The position numbers were made by a program, and so were the translations under genes. The notes beneath the pieces are model-generated. The model worked only from the letters and a program-made list of their open reading frames with translations. It was not told the DNA's origin and searched no databases. From a virus: DNA of 42,351 nt. Of the stretch, positions 22,490-29,126 are shown piece by piece. Numbering within the stretch: position 1 is the stretch's first letter; every line of letters begins with the position of its first letter. The stretch is taken from the IMG/VR virus record IMGVR_UViG_3300029957_000017, positions 1-42,351 of that record. One strand, 5' to 3'.

Positions 22490-24697
22490 TCATTCAACGA
22501 TCAAACGTCCCTGGGCCAAGGTTTCCACCTTGCCGCCGAGAGTCACGGTCACCTGGTAGACGTACCGCGCGGCCGACAGCGTTGCCGTCTGCGCGCTCGT
22601 GAGCTCGACTCGGCAGGTGTGGGCGCCCACCACGGCGCCGGTGACAGTGAGCGAGAACGTGCCGAGGCGGATGGTTAGGGTGATGGTGCCGCCCGTGATG
22701 TCGGGCCAGGCCGCGTTCGTAAATGTCAGTGGTCGGTTCAGGGAGGCAACGGTGTAGTCATCGCCGCGGAATATTGTCACGGTGGCCGACGTTGAATCTT
22801 GCGGGGAAACGGTGACCACGAACCCGGATGGAAAAGCATTTTGCGGGAATTGGCCGGTGGCGGTCGATAGGTTCAGTGAGGAACTTGACGCTATTACGAA
22901 TCCCGTGGCGGGATCGGCGACCGTGTGGCCGTTGACCTTGAATAATGCCGGATTTTGCGTCACACTCTTGCCGTCGGCCCATTGCGTGAGCGTCGGAATG
23001 GTGTCGGGGACCCGCGTTATCAGCGCGTCCAGGCTTGCCTGTGCCGTGGCCTGGGCCGCCGCTGTCGCATCGCCGCCACCGCCACCGCCGCTGGCCGGAA
23101 TCCACTGCCCAACAACGATGGTGTCGGCCGGGTCGGGGACCCCTGAAAGCGCAGGCGTGACGGTGATGGCATAGTAACCAGTCCCACCGTTGAGCACTGA
23201 ACTGACCACTGCGACATTTTCATCATTCCACGTCAGCCGCCACCCCGCCGCGATGTTGCTGCTGCCAGTCCAGGACTGGATTACCTGAAGCACCGTGGCC
23301 GTGGAGGCTGGTACCGATCCGCCATTGCCCGGGTCGGCGCTGACCTGGATCGGCTGGTAGAGGTTGTTTCGGCGGAGCACATTGAGGCTGTTGATCGTCG
23401 CCCCTTCGAGCTGGGCCACGATGTCTACGGAGGCGTTGACTGTGTTGTCCGAGTTGACCTTAAGCTTGTTGGTTGCCCCATCGACGAACATGACGGCAAC
23501 CGTGGCGGCGGCATTACTTGCGGCGCTTGGCACGGCCGCAACCGCGGTCTTGATGGCCGAGTTGCCGTAGGTCCCATCGCTCACAATGGGGTAGGAATTC
23601 CCGGTCTGGGCCACCGTGGCCGTACCGTTGATGGTGAACGCGCCGGTAGAGGTGAGGGTTGCGAATGTCGTCGCCGCGTTCGCTCCGGCGATGAGGTGTC
23701 CGCCGGTGGCGCCGGGGGCGGCGTTGACGAATAGGGCCTTGCCGATGGAACTGGTCGTAGTGAAGTCCGATGCCGTGGCGTCCTGCCAGACGCCTGTTGC
23801 GATGGCGGCGGCGGTGAGCTGGTTTGTCACCGTCGTAACCGTGCCGCTGTTCACCACCACGCCAGCGGCCACGGACGTGTATGCCGCCGATAGGTTCAGC
23901 GTGAACGACCCGAGTACCCGCGCGTACCCGATGGCCGTCCCGCCTACTGTCCCCGCAGTCCATTTCACCGTGTAGCTTCCGGCCGCGAAGAACCCGGACC
24001 AGCCCGCATTGCTCAGGGCAATCTCAATCTCGAATTGCCCGGTGACCGAATCGTAGTCGGCCGTGACCACGGTGCCGTTGACGCTGTTCGTCAGGGTCTG
24101 CTGGGTCGTGCTTCCCTCTTGATAGACTTCCAGCGTGGTGAACACGGGGGTTCCGGCGGCGCCATTGAGGGCACAATGACCTTTGATCTTGATCGTCGCG
24201 GTGGTGGGGTAATCCCCGAGGTTTCGGCCCTCGCCAGAAACGGTGACGCCTTGTCCGGCCGTGAGGAGAACAAGCTGCGATGCCGCCAGATGCACGAGGC
24301 AACTCGCGTTCGTGACATCGTAGGCCCCGCCGCTGACTTGGGTTTGGGTGAGGGTGGACGTGCCCCATGCGGTCCCATTGGTGATGATCTGATCGAAGAG
24401 TGTCGCCCCGATAACTGTGAACCGAGCCACCTGCATACCATAAGTGGTGTTGGTCATGCAGATATCAAACCGACCGAGCGTGTCAACGTCTGAGGTTCGC
24501 AGGGAGAGTTCCCAGTTGCCATTGGCTTTGTGCGTGCATGTGGCCGTGGAGGCAAGAGCGGTCAGCGTCCCGCCGTTCTTTTCCCAGGAGAAATCACCGA
24601 TAACGGGGCCAGTTGTCGCTGGCGTTCCGTCCGCGTTGAGGATCGGCCCGACCAGTACCACCGCCGCAGTCGATTGTTTGAGGGGTTGTGAGTTCAT
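22490..24697 (-). CDS. Large beta-rich fibre/structural protein with BppU-like N-terminus
   Basis: 735 residues, almost wholly beta-rich, dominated by Thr, Ala, Val and Gly. The opening (MNSQPLKQSTAAVVLVGPIL), then IGDFSWEKNGGTLTAL and GNWELSLRTSDVDTLGRFDI, recalls the BppU-type baseplate N-terminal domain that anchors fibres. Segments such as TATIKIKGHC and FFAAGSYTVKW suggest Ig-like modules. A Gly-rich hinge (PASGGGGGGDATAA) separates the last domains. A fibre or receptor-binding protein is probable. Start overlaps the LamG gene stop (ATGA). Confidence 0.65.
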   Translation of the reverse strand: MNSQPLKQSTAAVVLVGPILNADGTPATTGPVIGDFSWEKNGGTLTALASTATCTHKANGNWELSLRTSDVDTLGRFDICMTNTTYGMQVARFTVIGATLFDQIITNGTAWGTSTLTQTQVSGGAYDVTNASCLVHLAASQLVLLTAGQGVTVSGEGRNLGDYPTTATIKIKGHCALNGAAGTPVFTTLEVYQEGSTTQQTLTNSVNGTVVTADYDSVTGQFEIEIALSNAGWSGFFAAGSYTVKWTAGTVGGTAIGYARVLGSFTLNLSAAYTSVAAGVVVNSGTVTTVTNQLTAAAIATGVWQDATASDFTTTSSIGKALFVNAAPGATGGHLIAGANAATTFATLTSTGAFTINGTATVAQTGNSYPIVSDGTYGNSAIKTAVAAVPSAASNAAATVAVMFVDGATNKLKVNSDNTVNASVDIVAQLEGATINSLNVLRRNNLYQPIQVSADPGNGGSVPASTATVLQVIQSWTGSSNIAAGWRLTWNDENVAVVSSVLNGGTGYYAITVTPALSGVPDPADTIVVGQWIPASGGGGGGDATAAAQATAQASLDALITRVPDTIPTLTQWADGKSVTQNPALFKVNGHTVADPATGFVIASSSSLNLSTATGQFPQNAFPSGFVVTVSPQDSTSATVTIFRGDDYTVASLNRPLTFTNAAWPDITGGTITLTIRLGTFSLTVTGAVVGAHTCRVELTSAQTATLSAARYVYQVTVTLGGKVETLAQGRLIVE

Positions 24698-25371
24698 GCT
24701 GCTAACAGCATCCTTCTGCGACGATTGCTACCAGTGAAGTTGTACAGGTCGGTGATTTCCGCTCCAGAAAGTGCACGATTGTACAGCCGCAAATCGTCAA
24801 GCAGACCCTTCATGTACCACGTGCTACCACCGTACCCGATGGTGAGGGGTCGCGTGGTGTTGCCGAATGATGTAGTACATGGAGTGACGGTTGCGTCCGC
24901 GACACCGTTAATATAGCTGCGGATGTTGGCACCATCGTAGGTAATCGCAACGTGTGCCCACGATCCAGCCGATACGCCGCTGGTAGAATTATAGATTACC
25001 TGTCCGCCGCCGGTCGCGGTCTGAACAACAAATGTCAATATCCCGCTGGTCTTATTGATGTAAAGTTGATACTCTCTTGTGCCAGATGAGCCAGAATCTT
25101 TTTCAAACAGATACCGATAGTCTGTAAGGTCCGTCACCTTCACCCAGCCCGCCAGCGTGATTCCGGTTGTCACGCTGAGCGAATTGTTGTCCGCCACGGT
25201 CATATCTTGACTGGTGCCGTTGAGGCTAACTGCTTGGCCAATCTTTCCTGCCACAATCGAGGGGCTTCCAACCAACGTCCCGTTATTTCCACCCGTACCA
25301 ACGTCATTCACTGTGGGGACAGAAACGTCCACGGTGTCGAACGTCCAGCGGGATACGTAATCGGAAATCAT
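24694..25371 (-). CDS. LamG/concanavalin A-like lectin-domain protein
   Basis: 225 residues with a complete Laminin_G_3 pattern: YVSRWTFDTVDVSV, GKIGQAVSLNGTSQDMTV, SVTTGITLAGWVKVT, WAHVAITYDGANIRSYINGV, and the closing MKGLLDDLRLYNRALSGAEI. These domains bind carbohydrate or surface polymers, so it is a likely host-adhesion protein. It shows more AT-rich codons than its neighbours, consistent with a separate origin. The C-terminus ends with a short basic tail (NRRRRMLLAA). Confidence 0.85.
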   Translation of the reverse strand: MISDYVSRWTFDTVDVSVPTVNDVGTGGNNGTLVGSPSIVAGKIGQAVSLNGTSQDMTVADNNSLSVTTGITLAGWVKVTDLTDYRYLFEKDSGSSGTREYQLYINKTSGILTFVVQTATGGGQVIYNSTSGVSAGSWAHVAITYDGANIRSYINGVADATVTPCTTSFGNTTRPLTIGYGGSTWYMKGLLDDLRLYNRALSGAEITDLYNFTGSNRRRRMLLAA

Positions 25372-25375
25372 GAGC

Positions 25376-26122
25376 TTATGCTCCCGTGCTCAGTTTCGCC
25401 GCCTGTGTCGCCGCATCTGTAAACGTCTTGGATGCCTGATTCAACACAGCAATCAACGCGGTTTTATCGGCCTGCAACTGCGCGAAAACGTCGTCATGAG
25501 TCTTCAGGGTCGATTCAAAACCGTCGGCCCGTTTCAGCAGCCACGCAATAACACCCAGAGCATCAGTAATGCCAGTTCCTGGGAACCGTGGAGTCAAAAC
25601 AGCAATGGCGTCGGCGTGGACCTTGGCGAGGGCCGCATTGGCAGCGGCCGCGACGATGGTGGCCGTGTCAAGATTGCCGCGAAGGTTATCGAGGGCAGTC
25701 GCGTTCGTCGCCAGCGTCACCGCCTGCTTCTCCAGTTGCACGTTGAGGTCCGCGTTGGCGGCGGTCAGCGACTTGCTGTCGGCAACCGCTGCGTCTCGTG
25801 CGGCATTCGCGGCAGCAACGGCCGTGTCCCGGTCGGTGCCAGCCTTGGCGACTGCGTCGGCGGCGTCGGCGAGTTGCTGGGCCACGCCATCGGCAAGCAA
25901 GCCCTGGAGCACGGACTGATCGACGGCGCCAAGGGCTGCCAGGGCGTCGGATTTGGCTTTGGCGGCGTTCGCAGCAGCTTGGGCCGTGGCGAGGTCCTGG
26001 GAGGTTGCGTCAACCTCGGTCTGCACTGCGGTAGATGTCCGGGACAGCAGCGGGGAGAGCACGTCCACGGCGCTGGCTCCGGCAACGGTGTCCTGAATTG
26101 CGATGGATTGGGCTTGGGTCAT
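25376..26122 (-). CDS. Ala-rich long coiled-coil protein
   Basis: 248 residues with strong heptad character: DLATAQAAANAAKAKSDAL, AKAGTDRDTAVAAANAARDA, LNVQLEKQAVTLATNATAL. A Pro/Gly break occurs near residue 195 (LTPRFPGTGI), followed by another amphipathic region (FAQLQADKTALIAVL). No signal peptide. It could be a trimeric fibre shaft or a tail-linked structural protein; it sits between the LamG gene and membrane-protein genes. Confidence 0.6.
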   Translation of the reverse strand: MTQAQSIAIQDTVAGASAVDVLSPLLSRTSTAVQTEVDATSQDLATAQAAANAAKAKSDALAALGAVDQSVLQGLLADGVAQQLADAADAVAKAGTDRDTAVAAANAARDAAVADSKSLTAANADLNVQLEKQAVTLATNATALDNLRGNLDTATIVAAAANAALAKVHADAIAVLTPRFPGTGITDALGVIAWLLKRADGFESTLKTHDDVFAQLQADKTALIAVLNQASKTFTDAATQAAKLSTGA

Positions 26123-26286
26123 AGGGCTACATCCTCTCGATATTGTGATTCATTTCCGTCCGCCGTGGCCTTGTCGACCACCAGCACGTCACCCGGCTTC
26201 CACGTCTCCGCGAACCGCATAATCGCGGCGCACTCGGCGGCGCTCAGCGTCTCGGCGTAGTTCGTGATGGGGATGGGGCGTTTCAC
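26119..26286 (-). CDS. Very small hypothetical protein (55 aa)
   Basis: The GTG start overlaps the previous stop (GTGA), and the stop overlaps the next ATG (ATGA). The product begins MKRPIPITNYAETLSAAECA and contains RFAETWKPGDVLVVD. Exact coupling at both ends supports it as a real gene. It may be a small accessory of the adjacent membrane proteins; no function can be assigned. Confidence 0.6.
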   Translation of the reverse strand: MKRPIPITNYAETLSAAECAAIMRFAETWKPGDVLVVDKATADGNESQYREDVAL

Positions 26287-26828
26287 TTCTTTGGCTCCAG
26301 TTGTGCAATTCGGTACTCCACCAACGCCAGTCGCTTGTCGGTGAGCGGGGAACCGTTAGCGATGACTGCGTCCAAATCCTTGCGGATGTCGGCAACCACC
26401 GTCCGGATAGACTCGACTTGCGGCAAGCCCTTGCGTTCGATGTCTGATACCTTTTCGGAGATGTTCGCCACCCGCTCAATGTTCGACTGCTGCACCAGCC
26501 CCAGTTGGCCAATGCGCTCGTTCTGAACAAGCACCGCTTTTGCGAGATCCTTCCCGCTCTCAGACTGCCGGATCAGTTCCGCGTCTATCGGCCTGATTTC
26601 CGCCGCATAAAACGCCAGCACCAACGAGACCATGGCGCCGATCCCCAGGCCGCCGAGGCCAAGAAAGCTGGCCACGGTGGACATATTTGGCTTGCCGATC
26701 TTGCCGACAGCTTCGCCGATCCCGTGTAGTTCCTTGCGGATGTCGGCCAGCTGGGCGTCAACGCCAGACCGCCAGGTTTCCATCCCTGTAAGGCGCTCGG
26801 CCAAATTGGGATTCTCAGGGGCGGGCAT
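26283..26828 (-). CDS. Single-TM coiled-coil membrane protein (possible holin/spanin-like)
   Basis: 181 residues: an amphipathic N-terminal part (MPAPENPNLAERLTGMETWR), one clear transmembrane segment near 52-73 (ASFLGLGGLGIGAMVSLVLAF), and a long charged coiled coil to the end (LIRQSESGKDLAKAVLVQ; ISEKVSDIERKGLPQV). This topology is seen in phage-encoded holin-like or i-spanin-like proteins. Together with the lipoprotein gene upstream it may form the lysis block, but no diagnostic motif supports this. Start follows a GGAG site. Confidence 0.55.
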   Translation of the reverse strand: MPAPENPNLAERLTGMETWRSGVDAQLADIRKELHGIGEAVGKIGKPNMSTVASFLGLGGLGIGAMVSLVLAFYAAEIRPIDAELIRQSESGKDLAKAVLVQNERIGQLGLVQQSNIERVANISEKVSDIERKGLPQVESIRTVVADIRKDLDAVIANGSPLTDKRLALVEYRIAQLEPKK

Positions 26829-26858
26829 CTGGCGCTCCTTCCCGGTCGAGGTTGTTGA

Positions 26859-27686
26859 TCATGCGGCACCTCCCACCTTGAGGGCCTGCACAACCGCGCT
26901 GGTGGCTGGCCCCTGCACCTCCGCCATGATCGCCTTCACGGCCGGAGTTGGAGGGGCCACGACCGCCGCAGCCGAGACGCTGGCCACGACGTTGGAAAGG
27001 TGGGTCTGCGCCGCACTTGCGTCGGCCTGCGCCGCAGCGGCCGCCGCGTTCGCCTGCGCCAGCCTATGCGCGGAGACCCATTTAATGACGAGGTAGACCA
27101 CGCCGGCGGTTCCGAGAGCGATCAACGCGCAGGCGGCCAGGAGGTGGCCCCAGAGGTACAATCCGTGGAACGCAGCGCCAGCCGCGAGGAGCACGCCGCC
27201 GAGTTCAGTGATCATCGGCTGGGCGTTCTTGAGGAGGACGATGCCGACGATCAAGCCGATGACGCCGGCGGCGTAACAGGCGAAGGATGCCCAGCCGAGT
27301 CCCCGGCGCACGGGGTCGTCGGCCTTGAGTTCGGTAATCTCGGTGGCCTGCTTGGTGATCTTGTTGGCGTCCCCAACCGCAGACGTGACCACGCCGCCTG
27401 TTGCCTTAACGGTCTCCGTCGCCGATCGCTGGGTATCCTCCGCAGCGACCAGGGCGGCCGGCTGGGCGGTGACCACGTTGGCCGGTGTGACGGCCTTCAC
27501 GGCCTCCACGGTCCGGCCGGCGGACGCGGCGGTGGTTTCAGCGCTGGCCGCGGCGGCGCGAGCCAGTTCCGGGGTTGCAGGCTTGGCTGGGTTCGTGGTG
27601 TCGAGGGTTCCCGTGCACCCGGCCAGCAACAGAATAAGCCCCAGCGTGAGGGTGTGCACGCTGGGGCATCGGGGGAGGAGGGCCAT
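26859..27686 (-). CDS. Predicted lipoprotein with additional transmembrane helices
   Basis: 275 residues. A lipobox LLAGC ends at Cys24 after a hydrophobic signal (LTLGLILLLAGC). A helical region rich in Ala/Thr/Val follows (40-120). Two or three transmembrane segments lie at about 131-152 (SFACYAAGVIGLIVGIVLL), 160-178 and 180-202, and then an Ala-rich helix. A lipoprotein with TM helices is unusual. In this location it may act in lysis (spanin-like), envelope modification or superinfection exclusion. A strong hairpin separates it from the head gene upstream. Confidence 0.6.
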   Translation of the reverse strand: MALLPRCPSVHTLTLGLILLLAGCTGTLDTTNPAKPATPELARAAAASAETTAASAGRTVEAVKAVTPANVVTAQPAALVAAEDTQRSATETVKATGGVVTSAVGDANKITKQATEITELKADDPVRRGLGWASFACYAAGVIGLIVGIVLLKNAQPMITELGGVLLAAGAAFHGLYLWGHLLAACALIALGTAGVVYLVIKWVSAHRLAQANAAAAAAQADASAAQTHLSNVVASVSAAAVVAPPTPAVKAIMAEVQGPATSAVVQALKVGGAA

Positions 27687-27719
27687 GGCAAATCTCCGGG
27701 ATCGGGAAAATTCGGAAAT

Positions 27720-27757
27720 GTTCCCGGCCGGACAGGATGAGTGAACCGGCCGGGAAC
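27720..27757 (-). terminator. 12-bp perfect stem-loop between head gene and lipoprotein gene
   Basis: Inverted repeat GTTCCCGGCCGG (minus strand 27757-27746) and CCGGCCGGGAAC (27731-27720), with a 14-base loop, begins 19 bases after the stop of the decoration gene. It is followed on the minus strand by an ATTT...ATTTT sequence. It probably ends or attenuates head-gene transcription, or stabilises the abundant capsid mRNA. Confidence 0.6.
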
Positions 27758-27775
27758 TGTGGGGGGAGAGGACCG

Positions 27776-29017
27776 TTACTCAAGTTCGAGATTGATCAGC
27801 GCCGGCTCGGCCGCGGTGCCGATCCAAAGCACCGTGCCGTAGATCGGGAACGCGTATCCCGTGGCCGTCGCGGTGCCGCACGTGCCGGCAATCGCATCTG
27901 TCGCCGGGACGCCGGCCTTGCCGCCAACAACCAGGGTATCGCCGGTGTCCACGATGAGGGGGGCGGGGCCGCGAGTCTGGGCCCAGTAGTAGTAGGCCGC
28001 CGTTACGTCGATCAGGGGGACGCCAGCCGGCGCCGCGGTGAGCGTGGTGGCGACAGCGACAACCGTGCTCATGTTGCGGTTTGGAATCAGCGTCACTTTG
28101 TCAGTAGCGGCGATCGCGTTGCGGAGCGGCTCCTCCAGCACAAGGTCCATCAGGGTATCCGTGCTCTCCAGCTTCGAGGAGGCAATCCTGTAGATGTCGC
28201 CCAGGTTGGTGCCGGTGGTGACGATCAGCATGCCGCCGGCGAAGGCGTTGGCCGCGCTAGCTGATCCCGTGGTGCAAAGCGTGGTGATCGACGTGGCTCC
28301 GGCAACCTGAGCATGCCCGGTCTGAGTGATGTCGATGAACTTGCTGTCGGCGACAACAGACTGCTGCATGAGGGCGCGGGTGATGTTCGAGCCGCCGGCC
28401 TTGGAGTAGCGGAATCGTCGACCGCTGGTCGTCTCGCGGATCGTTCCGATCGGGTAATTCTGCGTTGCCGATGCAACATAGGTGTCTTGGGGGCTTCCAC
28501 CTGGAAGGACCTGCCCAAACGTACTGCCCCACGATGCCGGCCCTTCCTCCAGCCAGGCGCGAGCCCGGGCGGGTTCGCCAAGGGCCAACGGGGACGGGTA
28601 TTGAGACACGCCGCCGATAGTTTGGGCAACGCCGGGCTGTTCGGGGTGGGTGAAGCCAACGAAAGTGGCGCCGGCCGCATTCGTGGTGAGGCATCCGGTG
28701 CCGGACAGCGCGGCGATACCAGCCCCAGCCTGGTCGACCGGCGATCCAGTGGCGTTCCAGTAGACCGCGGTGTAGGGGGTCGTGAACGTGCTGGCATCGC
28801 AGAGAAAATCGAACCAGCCGAACCCGATGGCGACGCTGCCAATATTCGGGCCGTTGGGGGAGGCGAGGGCCCGGATGCCAGAGCCTTGAACTACCTGGAC
28901 CTTGCCGTTGGCGACAATGACCGTGCCGCCCATAACGTCGGAGGCGGTCGTGTTGATGTACGGGACGGAAATCGGCTTGGGGGCCGAAGGATCGAATCGT
29001 GCTTGCGGGGTGAACAT
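27776..29017 (-). CDS. Head decoration/capsid cement-like protein (DUF2190-like N-terminus)
   Basis: 413 residues immediately after the capsid gene, with AAGGAGC before the ATG. The N-terminal part (PYINTTASDVMGGTVIVANG) is like DUF2190 capsid cement proteins, in which a VAAGTVVV turn is frequent. The rest is beta-rich (NIGSVAIGFGWFDFLCDAS; DIYRIASSKLESTD). Much longer than a simple cement protein, so it may combine a decoration domain with extra surface-exposed domains. Expected location is the outer capsid surface. Confidence 0.58.
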   Translation of the reverse strand: MFTPQARFDPSAPKPISVPYINTTASDVMGGTVIVANGKVQVVQGSGIRALASPNGPNIGSVAIGFGWFDFLCDASTFTTPYTAVYWNATGSPVDQAGAGIAALSGTGCLTTNAAGATFVGFTHPEQPGVAQTIGGVSQYPSPLALGEPARARAWLEEGPASWGSTFGQVLPGGSPQDTYVASATQNYPIGTIRETTSGRRFRYSKAGGSNITRALMQQSVVADSKFIDITQTGHAQVAGATSITTLCTTGSASAANAFAGGMLIVTTGTNLGDIYRIASSKLESTDTLMDLVLEEPLRNAIAATDKVTLIPNRNMSTVVAVATTLTAAPAGVPLIDVTAAYYYWAQTRGPAPLIVDTGDTLVVGGKAGVPATDAIAGTCGTATATGYAFPIYGTVLWIGTAAEPALINLELE

Positions 29018-29087
29018 GGGAAATGCTCCTTGAATCGGTGTCAGATTTCAGATTTTCGGTCAAATGCTTCGTTGCGTTGTGTTGCGT

Positions 29088-29113
29088 GCGGCCCGCCATA
29101 ACGCCGGGGCCGC
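29088..29113. repeat. 7-bp GC hairpin after the capsid gene
   Basis: GCGGCCC (29088-29094) and GGGCCGC (29107-29113) form a perfect stem 14 bases after the stop of the protease-capsid gene. No T-tract follows, so it is more likely an mRNA 3' stabiliser or processing site than a terminator. Confidence 0.4.
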
Positions 29114-29126
29114 TCGGCGGTCATGC

